A stretch of DNA of 64,000 bases from Cricetomys ansorgei (lineage: Eukaryota; Chordata; Mammalia; Rodentia; Nesomyidae). A program made the translations under genes and the position numbers. A model generated the notes under the pieces. The model was given only the letters and a program-made list of their open reading frames with translations. It was not told the origin of the DNA and searched no databases. The stretch spans positions 2,295,501-2,359,500 of the forward strand of contig JAMJFZ010000770.1 of assembly GCA_026225945.1 (NCBI GenBank). Direction: 5' to 3'. Shown one piece after another: positions 36,722-47,832 of the stretch (position 1 is the stretch's first letter; each line of letters begins with the position of its first letter).

Positions 36722-38500
36722 GTCTGATTTGTGATCCTACACAGAAGAGGAAGAAAAGAAGGTAGATGGTACACAAGGAACATCTCTATGGTTTTCCCCT
36801 GTGATACCAAGATATAAGACAATGATCAGGATGGAGTGTAGAGGCCACTAGAAGAGAGTCAAAATGACTGTAGTTGCTGACATAATTCATCAGATCACTG
36901 ACAGAACTCTAAAATATATGTTATAAATATCCAATGACAAGTAAAGTCTTGATGAAAAATCTGATTATCTCAAGGAGGAAAAAATGATCAGGTGAACTCT
37001 ACATTTTAGGAACAAATTACCCTCAATAAACAGAAGAAATGTATACTAAATAATAATTTTAAAGAATCTAAAGTGAAAACAGATTTTAAAGAATTTGTGT
37101 GGTGGGAAGGCATGAGGTAAAAGGGAAATTAAGAGAAACAAAAAATGAACGTATAACTTTAGGAAAGAAATAGAAGACAGCTGTTTCTCAGTATAAACTA
37201 CATTAGAAAAAGAGAACAAAATAATTCATAGCCTTGAAGCCAATAAAAAATACAAGCTTGAAAAGTAAATTACACAAAACAAAAGTAAAAATATGAACAA
37301 CTTACTGGAGAAAAATTAATAGCTACAGAAGACAAGAAGTAATGAAATTATCTTGACTGAAACACCTGAAAATAACAGAAATGAAAAAGGAAAAAATTCA
37401 AAGATAGAATATAATAAAGTTTTCATAAAATATAGATTGAAGCCAAAGAATTACACTGTATTCACTAAGAAAAATGCAAAATATTAGTAAATAACATCCA
37501 GGTAAAGTTGCTAGACTTCAAGCAAAAGGTAAACTTTCTATTCTAAAACACTGGGTCAGAGGGATGCCATGAGTCATCTAACAGATGTTGGCACTGCATA
37601 GCCTCCTTTGGGAATTCTCAGTGACGAGATACGAGATTGGTCCAACCTGTACTTTGGGTTCCTAGCACTCTTCCTCACAACCTGTGGAGTAGGAAAAACA
37701 TATGTAAACTTTTCAGACCAGCCTTAGACATAGATTACAAATGTCCAATTACCAACACAGTACAGAAATGCCAGCCAAATTCTATTATAAAAGCAGGAGC
37801 CTTAAGTTTATCCTGATTTAAGATTTTTAAGTCAAGATTATAAATTTTTTAAAAATATTTAAGAACATATGGAATATACTGATTATTTTATTTAATATAT
37901 ATAATATATATTATATTTATATACATATATACACACATATAGAACAAATGATAACTCAAATTAATGTGCACCAAATAATGGTAGAATGCTAGTCCTGAGT
38001 CAGCATAAATTAAAAAATCAGATTAAAAAAGCATGAGTATTATGAAACCAGATAGAATGCAAGCATTACAATCCTAAATACTATAAAAATAACTAGGTTA
38101 AAAATAATATATTTTCAAGGAAGTCAGAAACTGTAAGAGCAGTTATCAGGTATATTATCTAAGGATAGTAAGAAAATTATTAAAAGAAATTAGTTAGTTT
38201 AGATGACTTTTTGTGGCTCAAAAGTATAAAAGAGCATAATCAATTTAGGCAAAATACATTAAAAAGAAAGGAAATAATTTTGAACTACTCTGTCCTATGA
38301 CATTAGAATATGACTAACCTTTACTTCTAAAATCACTACATGTACATGAAGTAAAATCAACTGTTAATAGAAAAAAAGTATTGCAATAATGAAAACTTGA
38401 ATGTCATCCTGTAGAATGACACACAAGTATCACAGAAGTGTGAATGCTCTGAGAATGAGAATGACCCCTATCTTGCCTTCTGTTTGTTATTCTCATGTGT
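36722..38500 (+). mobile_element. Possible decayed L1 internal sequence
   Basis: Most clearly at about 36950-37550, the plus strand is A-rich with many GAA/AAA words, the base bias typical of L1 coding strands. No intact frame or recognised motif survives, and boundaries cannot be set. An AT-only stretch (about 37885-37945) lies inside. It could simply be AT-rich single-copy DNA. Confidence 0.25.
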
Positions 38501-38504
38501 TGGA

Positions 38505-38710
38505 GAAATTTGCAAGCTCATCTCTTTGAGAGCTATTAAAATAATTCACAGTAACCCATGCAAAGGAATAATGTTCAGTTGTGAAAATAAGGAAGATCCA
38601 AAACTTATTGAAGTGGAACGTTTCACATGACATTTTATTAAGTGGAAATGCACAAAAATATTAATCTATAATTTCATTGCACGAAATCAAATATTGATAT
38701 CATATAAAAG
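38505..38710 (+). mobile_element. Ancient L1 3'-region fragment
   Basis: Words in order: 'attaaaataattcacagtaa', 'cccatgcaaaggaataat', 'gttcagttgtgaaaataagg' and 'acattttattaagtggaaa'. This follows the conserved end region of old mammalian L1 elements. Decayed, with no frame. Confidence 0.5.
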
Positions 38711-38812
38711 TCACATAATATTACAAAATGTGTACTTATAATGTTTATATTCTATAATAATAATCACACAGTATTACAGAATGCACACTTATAATGTGTA
38801 TAGTCTACTACA
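38711..38812. repeat. Diverged 53-bp tandem duplication
   Basis: The block at 38711 (TCACATAATATTACAAAATG...) recurs at 38764 (TCACACAGTATTACAGAATG...). The shared word ACTTATAATGT appears in both. The two copies differ by several substitutions and so are not recent. Confidence 0.8.
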
Positions 38813-39937
38813 TCCTATGAGGATGTACACAATTACATCAGAAAGCCAGTAAAGATTTTAATGAATGAAAGGGAAATGATCAGATAAGGAGAATTTTATT
38901 TCTCATTTTTAATGTGATTGCTAGAATTTACTTTTTATAGTTTGTTAATTTTATAACTTAAATTATTAAATTGAAAATAAACAAAGCCTACACATGTCAT
39001 CCAGGAATTTATAACTATGATCCTTTAATTTATATTTCTGAAATATTTGGGGAAAACATGCTACATCTTTCAAATAGAAATTAAGGAAATATTTACATGA
39101 AAATTCTGATTCATCTCATGCTGTAAAACTCTCCATGGCAAGCTATCTCATCTTCTATCTCAGGAATATGGCTCATCGAGAAGAAATGTGCTATTTGTAT
39201 TGGTAGGGTAAGTGATTTTGAAATGTGTCTCATAATTATTAACAATCTGGGGCACTCAAACCTTATTATGTGTTCAAATATCACTTAAATGAGAGAAACA
39301 TAATTTAAGATTAATATTATATTAACACAGGAAAATGTATTCAGAGACAGACCCTAAGAAATTTGTTAGGCACAAATGTGCATAAAAACAAAGGGCAACA
39401 TATGAAAAAAATGCTAGGAGGTGAGTAATTGGACATATGTGGATGCAACTGGAAAGAAAATGCCTATAAATATCTCAGAAACTTCATGCTTAGCAATGGT
39501 TCACAACTGTAAAACAAATGGCTTTTTGTCAGCTTCAACAGCATCTCTCAGTAGAGACAGCATTGCAGGTTATCCTTTGAAGACCAGAGAATTCAAGTAT
39601 ACTTTACAAATCTGGTGCATTATTATGCAAACAATGGAATCAACATTTTTTCATCTCTTATGAAAACATATTTGAAAAATGAGATTATACTGTAAACCAG
39701 GAAAGAGATGAATTTCTTCAGCAAATCAAGTTTATCAAATTGACAGTGCTCAAAACATAAATATATTCCATCTATTTAGATCCTATCTATTTATGGTGTT
39801 TCCAGGACTCTGTAGATGACCAAGCATGACTCTAGAACCAGGAACCAAGTCTCCCATCATTTATAACCTGTATCTCTGGGCTATATATTGGACTATTTAC
39901 CTCTCACTTTAAAGCAATATGGAAAAATCCAATACTT
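38813..39937. other. No recognised feature
   Basis: AT-rich sequence. An 80-codon frame at 39421-39663 has no recognised content. Confidence 0.45.
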
Positions 39938-39940
39938 CAC

Positions 39941-40012
39941 TTTTAAGAGAGGGTTTTACTATGTAGCTCAGACTAGTCTCAAATTCACCACCTTATTGCC
40001 ATACCTGACTAA
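39941..40012 (-). mobile_element. B1 fragment
   Basis: 'agagggttttactatgtagc', 'tcagactagtctcaaattca' and 'attgccatacctgac' are the landmarks of a truncated reverse B1. Confidence 0.65.
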
Positions 40013-41483
40013 GTAAGATTCTTAAACCTAGAGTTAATGTATTTTTATTTAACACAACAATAAATGCCAAGGGTCCAAAGGAGGAGATTTTTACAAATAG
40101 AGCAGCTTAAAGAGATATTGTGGACACTGTAGTTTAAGAATACCCATGGCACAAATGAAAAATCATTAAGCAAGAGATCCTTCCTAGGAAAAAAAGCAAG
40201 AGTTTCTTTCTCCATCCACAGGAAGAAACATGCAGGATCTTGCAGCATTGCATCATTTGACTAAAATGTAGCAACACTGGACATATGGTCTGGTTCAAGC
40301 CACGCTGAGTGACTTTTTGACAGGACCACTAACAAATACGCACATCCTAGTTAATTATAGCCAGCCACTGATCTGTCAGCTAATGGTGTTTGTAGGAAAT
40401 GGAAATAGTGAAAATAAGAAATAGCAGCATGGGAGAGAATTAATCCACAACATGCAATTTCCTTCCATGTATGCATAGTCTCGCCAAGAGGAAACCTGAA
40501 GACTCACCACCTGTTCAGAGGTTTGGTTTCTGGGAGATTTAGGATGGTCCACAGCCAAAATGACAGTGGCATTTGTGTTTGCCATATGGTTAAAAAGAAA
40601 ACCAAAAAAAAAAAAAACCAAAAATACACTGATGCAAAGTCAATTTTGTGCTCTAAAGAATAAAGTGGTAAAACAGTTACATTCTCTAACTTAATTTTAA
40701 CAACAGCCATTTTGTGTATACTAACTTAGAACAATTGAAATTTAATAAGCAGAAAATAATGTTCTTTCTTATTCTTCCTTATGACCTTTTGCTTTCCATA
40801 ATAATTGGTTTTTTCCTCTTTAAAACCAGCAATTCTTTTTTAATGAGTTTATTTTTAATACCTCTTTTATCTAAATGTTCCTTTCTCTAATGTTTCTATA
40901 TTTTTTGTTTGTCTTATTTATTCATAACTATTGTAGTTACTAACAATATTGATCTAGTCAGTAGATATCTTGATTTGAAAACAAATCCAGTCAAAGTCCC
41001 TTCTATCTATGTGACCTTCCATGAATGACCTCATTCATGGTCTTCATTCTATCCTATGAAAATCTTTTAAAAATAGACAACCCTCTGTTCGGGAATTGTC
41101 AAGGGCTGTGCTATAGAAACAAACAAAAAGCATCAGGTTCATCTGAATTTAGATAGGTCATGGGCCCAGAAGAAAACCTACTATTATTATTCTGCTAAAG
41201 GAGCATATCAATAAAATGACTCCTAGAGACATAATGCTATACCCATATATCAGTGACTTGTTCAAAACTCATCAGAGAAATTTCTTGCATGAGATAAGAA
41301 CTAACACAGAGACCCACAACTTTAAGTCACACAGGCTTACGTGAAATGTCTATATTAAACCTCTCCCTTCAAGGCTCATGGATCTATGGAGAAAAAGTGA
41401 TGGAAAAATTATAAGAGTCAGAAGTGGTAGGTAACTTCAAGAAAACAATATCTCCCAGATACAATGGGACTCATACACACAGG
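40013..41483. other. Non-coding stretch with one small palindrome
   Basis: The only structure I note is a perfect 10-bp inverted repeat at 41019-41028 and 41031-41040 (CCATGAATGA against TCATTCATGG) with a 2-bp spacer. Short frames at 40045-40710 are not recognisable. Confidence 0.5.
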
Positions 41484-41587
41484 TCTTCTTCTTCTTCTTC
41501 TTCTTCTTCTTCTTCTTCTTCTTCTTCTTCTTCTTCTTCTTCTTCTTCTTCTTCTTCTTCTTCTTCTTCTTCTTCTTCTTCTTCTTT
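41484..41587. repeat. Uninterrupted (CTT)n trinucleotide repeat
   Basis: About 34 consecutive CTT units on the plus strand (GAA on the minus strand) without a single interruption. The serine- and leucine-run open frames here are translations of the repeat. A long GAA/TTC mirror repeat can form triplex DNA. Confidence 0.98.
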
Positions 41588-41639
41588 TTTGGTCTTACTT
41601 TTTTGTTTGTTTGCTCATTTTACTTATTTACTTTTATTG

Positions 41640-41766
41640 GGGTTTTGAGAGATATGAGATTAAGAGGGGGGTTGTGTAGAAATTGAGAGGATCTGGGAGG
41701 GATTGGGAGAGGGGAAATAATATGATCAAAATATATTGTATGATAAATAAGAATTTTTAAAAACCT
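41640..41766 (+). mobile_element. L1 3' end, short
   Basis: G-rich purine block ('taagaggggggttgtgtaga', 'ggatctgggagggattggga'), then 'atgatcaaaatatattgtat' and an A-rich tail. This is the terminal part of a rodent L1 in forward orientation. Confidence 0.82.
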
Positions 41767-42185
41767 CAGATTAATAAAAAAATGTTCGCCATCCATCAAA
41801 CTGGACCATAGTGCTGCCTGGACCCATAGTAGCCACATACAAGACTAACGTTTCTTTTGCTCTTGTCCTTTCCTTCATTTCACGTTCCCTCCAAATATTC
41901 TTTTATTTTATTTTGATTATATCTCAACTTTGTGCAGGGATATCCTCAATATGCAGTTGCTAGTATGGTGAATCTCATCTTAGTCACATGTTCTCTGGGA
42001 GCAAAAATGATTTATTTTTCTAAAGGTCTACAGGATTATTACATGTATTTAAGGTAACCTTGTGCAAGGTCACTAAAATGTCCTTTTCTTTCTAATAGAT
42101 TTAGAGTTCTATTAGATATTTATTTACATCACACTAACTAAAATGTTCATTTAAACAAATAAAATTTGTTGAGATGGGGTTGCAT
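41767..42185. other. No recognised feature
   Basis: AT-rich non-coding spacer. Confidence 0.45.
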
Positions 42186-42186
42186 G

Positions 42187-42190
<4 letters not shown>

Positions 42191-42228
<38 letters not shown>
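42191..42228. repeat. (TG)n microsatellite
   Basis: Nineteen uninterrupted TG units, touching the tail side of the reversed SINE head that follows. Confidence 0.98.
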
Positions 42229-42229
<1 letters not shown>

Positions 42230-42292
42230 CCAGTGATTGATTCCAGGTTGCCTGGTAAGTACATTACCACTGAGCAACATTCCCCAGCCATG
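42229..42292 (-). mobile_element. ID/B4-head SINE fragment
   Basis: 'accagtgattgattccaggt', 'tgcctggtaagtacattacc' and 'actgagcaacattccccagc' form the reverse complement of an ID-like tRNA-derived head. The adjoining TG run corresponds to a CA-type tail. Confidence 0.7.
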
Positions 42293-42497
42293 TTTGCTTG
42301 AGTTTTTGAGGGATACATCTAGCAAGATTTGGTGGATCATTAAGTAGAAGACTAAAATGACAATTTCACAGTGCTACTTAGAAGTTTTCACTAACACTTA
42401 ATGATTTATATAACTGATCTTTTCATGCAACTGCAGCTAATTAAGAAGGTAATGCTTGCCTGACCAGGGGTGTACATGTTTGCACATGCTTGCAGGT

Positions 42498-42523
42498 ACA
42501 CACACACACACACACACACACAC
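42498..42523. repeat. (CA)n microsatellite
   Basis: Short CA run flanked by 'tgcacatgcttgcaggt' and 'cacatgcacatgcagg', which may be remnants of a SINE tail. Confidence 0.92.
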
Positions 42524-43270
42524 CCAAACACACATGCACATGCAGGATGTTTGGTGCTTCATGGAAGAAATGTTAAGGCTGATATAGCCTACATAATGGC
42601 TATGTCTGACATGACATGATCTCATTTGATCCTCAGCCATGAATCTTAGAAGTTATGCCTATTTATCTTTAGGCCAATGCAGAGATTTTGTTTTGCTTGA
42701 AAGTATTTAATAGATTATTGAGACAATAATTATACAATTCAACTCACAAATATCCACAAATTTTATAATGATTAAAATTATATTAATAATACATGAACAC
42801 ATTACATGCTACCTATTCCAGAATTCCTATATAGATTTAACTGTTTTCTCCTAAGTATATTAAATTATACATGAGGTTAACTGTTTTCTCTCTGTTTTAC
42901 CTGTGGGCAATACTTCCCATAATGTCCTACAAAAAGTTATCATTTGCTTTTTGAGATAACATCTCTCTTTTCTAACTCCAAAATTTCAGAATTCATCTTT
43001 AGTGTATTTTAAATATGCAAAGACACTAATAAAAAACTTAAATCATGATGTCTGTAGTAGGTGGTATTTATTTTTATAACCTCTGAAAATTTTCATTTAA
43101 ACCTAGAGAAATTCTTCTATGAATTTTCACATTAAAAATAACTCTTAAAATGTTTAAAGAGTAAAGGAGATGAAAATGAATTTCAGAATAATGAGCTAGC
43201 TATTCAAATACATGAATTTCGTTTGGAAATAACTTATCCCCAAACCCAATAGATTTTGAGTCCTTTAGAA
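42524..43270. other. No recognised feature
   Basis: AT-rich non-coding sequence. Confidence 0.45.
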
Positions 43271-43274
43271 GAAC

Positions 43275-43478
43275 TAGAGAGCTTGAGAGATGGCTCAGTA
43301 GTAAGAGTGCTTGCTGCTTTTTCAGAGAACTGGAGTTAGGTTCCCAGCACCCAGTTCCAGTAGTTCACAACTGTCTATAACTCCAGCTCTAGGATTTCCA
43401 GTTCCTTCTTCTAGACTCCATGGGCACCTGAACTCATATATATATTTATATTACACTTTAAAAAAGAATTTTGTATTT
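43275..43478 (+). mobile_element. B3/B2-type SINE
   Basis: 'gcttgagagatggctcagta' head, 'gtaagagtgcttgctgcttt', 'gttaggttcccagcaccca', 'tcacaactgtctataactcc' and 'cttcttctagactccatggg', then an AT-rich tail. Well-preserved head with a recognisable box-like tRNA region. Confidence 0.9.
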
Positions 43479-43891
43479 CATATTTGTATTTCTGATGAAC
43501 TTGTAGACTCAGAATAACAACAGTTCTTCTCAAATCTTTGTCAATATCTACCTTTAGTCTACAGGATTCTAAATTCTCAAAAAAAAAATCTTTCCCCAGT
43601 TTCTATGACTATTCAGCCCAACAAACTAATGGTTCCAAGCTAATTCCTTTTAAAATCTTTCCAAGAGTAGCATAAAGAAGAATTACTTGGAAAGAGAGAA
43701 AAAATGCAGAGTGAGAATTCTGGTTGATTATTGGAAATAATCTTAAACTGCATCTATTAACAGTAGACAGGAAAATATAAAAAAAGAACTTTTGCCATCC
43801 TAAGTAAGCTACTGTCTTTCTACTGTGTAAAGATAAAGTGGCATATGTTCTTTTTTAATTGCTAAAGCAAAAGAAAAAAAAAGGCTATTAA

Positions 43892-43975
43892 TTTTGGAAT
43901 CAGATCCCAGAGACTATACTTCAGTAAACTGCTCAGTCTGACACTTAATGTTTCCATCATTAATAAGAAGACAAA
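43892..43975 (+). mobile_element. MIR core fragment
   Basis: 'ttttggaatcagatcccag' and 'ctcagtctgacacttaatgt' resemble the MIR core in forward orientation. Short and decayed, so tentative. Confidence 0.35.
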
Positions 43976-44930
43976 AAATTCTTTAGAGGATGTTTATGGA
44001 AAAGAAAGAACATCATTACAGATCTGTGATTTCTTTTAACTACTTAAATTCTGACTACTATTAACTGAGGAGTTCTGAAAATTTCTGTCTGCCTAGTTTA
44101 AGGACAAATATACATAACATTAGTTCCATTATTGCTAAATCTAAAAGCAACTTAGCAAATATATCTGTGAATCTTCTACAAGGTACTGAAGACTTACAGC
44201 TTATTACATTTGATGCAGACCATCAAACAAAAGCTCTGTAGCCCTGAAAAACATTTTTTTCACTGTCAGTTCAAAGAGTTCTTTTTACTTTTAAGATAGG
44301 TTTTGAAACCTTTGGTGTATTATTCAAGCTGCCTAAAAATCACATAACTGCCATGGTATAGAACAATCTTTCTTCTGAAAGACTGTAGAGATATGCATAT
44401 TTTTCATGTCTTAATTTCTTTTTTGGAAAAACATCTTTTTCTAAGCAATAGCTTATATAAGGAAGCAGAAGAACATGACTGATGCGTTCTGTTACTAACA
44501 CAACATTTTAAATTTGACAGTAAATGATGCAAAAAATAGAAGCTGCAAGAAGTTAGTGTCACTATAAATTATAGAAGACTGTGACTAATTTTGTATTATT
44601 CTGTGTTTACTGTCAATCTTTATAAAATTGATTTGAGGTCAAGAAGTAACTGTTATTAAGCCAAGCTACAAGTATCACCACCTAGAAGATGATACAAGAT
44701 TTAACATTACATATGAATTCTTCCATTGTTATTTCTATTATTTTATCTGTTCAGGTATATTGATTTTTGCCAAGTTCTATATTTCCAAAATATAGCAAAT
44801 TAATCCACTTCACTTTTAAATAGATAATAGATAATGAAATAATAGTAACTGATAAAAATCTGATTTAGTATAACTGCCAAAAAGTTTATTTTAAAAATAA
44901 CTGTTGCCTTTATGTTTTTTTTTTAAAACA
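43976..44930. other. No recognised feature
   Basis: AT-rich non-coding sequence. Confidence 0.45.
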
Positions 44931-44934
44931 AGCA

Positions 44935-45571
44935 ATGGGTCTTAACTACAATTAGAGAGCTGATGGTTACCACCCAGGTATGCATGACACTACACCCTTA
45001 GGGTTAGATTGCCATGCTGGTAGTTGATATGGTTCATAGGCATCATGACTTAGTAGGATTGTTGGTTGCCTCTCTTCTTTGGAAGGTCTTATGGTGCTGT
45101 CTGGTACAACAGAATCTAGTCCTTGGGGAAGAGCATTCCAGCCAATTTCAGCTTGGTTTTGAAGTACATAATGTCTTCAGAAACAGGGACTTATCTTCAA
45201 CTTCTTGTGAGCAACCAAGGACAATAGGAATAGCTTTTAATGTTTGAGAAGTCTCTTGGACAACCTTGGTCAACAGCAAAAAATGTGCTTCTCATGTCTG
45301 CTATTGGGTTTTTGTTAGGTGGTCTTTGACTCTTGCAGGGAGTACTGGCAGCCCAGATCAGAAATTTTCATTTAAACTATGTATGTATATTTATATGTAG
45401 ACTTACATGTATTATGTATATACATGTATGAATGTAGTAACAATTACTGAATAAAGAGGCCATGAATTTGAAAGAGAGAAAGGAGAGGCATACAGGAGGA
45501 TTTGGAGAAAGGAAAGAGAAGGGAAATTATATAATTATAATCTCAAAATAAACAAATAATTTCAAAAAACA
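44935..45571 (+). mobile_element. L1 (Lx-type) 3' untranslated end
   Basis: Landmarks in order: 'gagagctgatggttaccacc', 'actacacccttagggtt', 'attgttggttgcctctcttc', 'gaatctagtccttggggaag', 'agcttttaatgtttgag', then 'gaggccatgaatttgaaag', 'agagaaaggagaggcatac' and 'atctcaaaataaac' before an A-rich tail. The last three are hallmarks of the old rodent L1 3' end. The 77-codon frame inside is chance. Confidence 0.83.
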
Positions 45572-45574
45572 ATG

Positions 45575-47650
45575 CAATGTCTCTTGGATTTAAATCTTTA
45601 TATTTCTCATCAATTATCAAGTTATATCCAAACTGAAATTTATTTCAAATTTAGAAAAAACATATCTTCTTATCCTAAAGGAAAAAAATTACTCCAACCA
45701 ACTTTCCATATCAAACCTTTGTCTCGCCTCTAGAAATGCTCGGTTGACACAGAGCCTTCTCTGTTTGTGGGAGCAGCTGTGTGGCCCCATGTGAGCCATT
45801 GGAGTTACTGAGAGAGTTTTGCATGGATCCACCTTTCCAGTTCCAGAGGGAAGTTCTTGCAGAGGTTCCCCCAAGAGAGTGAAACTCAACTCAGGTTCCA
45901 CTCTGCCAACTTCTTTGATCCTATGGGAGAACAGCCATGGAAAGAGGGAGCCAGGAGAGGGAGGACTTGTCACAATTAAATCATTTACTGGAACTCATTG
46001 AGGAAAGTGGAATGAGGTCTGAATTCTGAACTGTTTTTCCACTAAGCTTACAGCTGTTTCACAACTCCACTATCCCATGTTGACCTCATAAGAAATGCTG
46101 CATGCCTATATTTTCAGCTGATATATGAAACTGCTCTAACTTAATGCATGAATTTATTTGGTTTACATCCTAATATTCCTCTGTAGTTCATTATTGACTA
46201 TCTGTGGCTAAAAATTGTGCACATCTAGGATAAACTATCTTTTCAGAGTGATTGGCTGCAAACCAAATGCAAGCCCTCAATAAATGCTTCTCTTGGGCTG
46301 GGGCTGGTGCTTTGGAAAGCCCATTAGGAAACACAGCCCAATCAGGAGCCTCTTATTCAGCTAAAACAACTCTACAACAAGGCTTTGCAGTTGAAGTATA
46401 ACCAAATGACAAAGCATGCACTTGAAATCTTTCAAAGTATTCCCCTGCCACCAAAAGTCTATAGACACAGTCCACCTAAGTCATAGCCTGGGGATTCTAG
46501 AAAACCCCTGTATTCCCAGATAACAGAGACCCATAGAGATGAATTACTATGTGCAAAATTAAATGGCAGCCCTCCTGATTATCCATTATTGGTTAGACAA
46601 AGACAAAGTCTACAAAGGCAGTTTCTGCCACAAAAGAGAGTGATGGGTAATAGATAATAACATCACCTACTGCCAACCCACAGTCACACTGTTCTGAGCT
46701 AATGCATTTAATCAGCTTACTGGGTAAATTAAACTGGAGACACCAAATATAGGTTAACCTGACATCATTCCCTCTGAATGTCAATTCACCTTAAAACTTA
46801 GAATTTTAGATATATAAGCAACAAAGTAAACCTCACCACAAAATATATACTGTATAAGAAGAAAAAGAAATCATAACTTCCATATTGCTCTGAAATTTTT
46901 TCGCTGTTGCTACAATTCATTCTTTAAGTTGGAAGTAAATGATGAAAGCAAATATCAACTGTGAGAGAAGACATCAGAGTCCACCTTATACAGAAGATTG
47001 AATACTATCTGCTTAGTGCTAGGCTAAAATGTAAACAGAAAGGGTATATGAAGCCCCTTTTACAGTGACCTTGCACAAAGCAAACAGAATGCAACATTAT
47101 TTGTTATTTATCCCATGACATATATTGATGAAATTAATCTCATTTTTTAATGCAATGCTATTTTATGATTGTAAATGTACTGAAACTTAGTGAAAGAAGT
47201 GGGGACAATGAAAATTTAAATTCTGCATAATGTTTAAATATTTAAATTTCAGCAAAATATTATGATTAACATACAGTAGTATTTATTCTTGGTCCTATAT
47301 GTATAAACAGGTAGATGGATGGATGGACAAGTGAACAGGTTAATGCAATGTTTTCCATTTGATATATTTCGGTGGGCCGAAACTGAGTAAAGCATCATAT
47401 TTTGGAGCTGTCACCATATGTAAATTCATCTAATTATTCATCTATTGTCAGAAATTGACAACAATTTCCTTTAGGGCTGCTAAAATAACACAACAATCAG
47501 CAAAAATCATTCATAAAATAAACATTTTATGTTGCATATGTTCAATTGTCAAGGTTTTTGTCTAAATGTTCCAACCTTTAGTTTACATATGGTATACTAT
47601 AGTCAATTTTTATATTATGTGTTTTTTAAAATTCCATTCTAAGAATTTTC
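45575..47650. other. Non-coding, with a GC-richer patch
   Basis: At about 45720-46010 composition rises, and both strands are open for 60 (plus, 45819-46001) and 94 (minus, 45689-45973) codons. I recognise no domain and see no clear splice frame, so this is recorded as unassigned. Confidence 0.4.
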
Positions 47651-47651
47651 C

Positions 47652-47832
47652 ATATTATATATTTTAATTTTCACAGTAATTTTATGGTATAGTGGTATTG
47701 TTTTCCTTTATAACCTTCAAAAAGAAGAGGAAACTAAACTCCAAAGAGAACCCATAGAAGTCTTCCTAGAGTGGCTGAATCAGGCAGTTAAAACCAGATA
47801 TTTGAATGCCTGAGCCTTGATTTGAATCACCG
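47652..47832 (-). mobile_element. MIR SINE, ancient
   Basis: 'taattttcacagtaatttta', 'tggtattgttttcctttata', 'gaagaggaaactaaactcc', 'gttaaaaccagatatttgaa' and 'gcctgagccttgatttgaat'. This is the reverse complement of MIR with the 'gaggaaact' core word kept. Confidence 0.65.

Noticed and set aside
41019..41040. Perfect 10-bp inverted repeat with a 2-bp spacer
   Set aside because: Short enough to occur by chance several times in 64 kb. Noted but not raised as a finding.
41424..41679. Poly-serine and poly-leucine open frames
   Set aside because: These come from the uninterrupted CTT repeat.
43275..43350. tRNA-like sequence
   Set aside because: It is the tRNA-derived head of a B2/B3-type SINE, not an intact tRNA gene.
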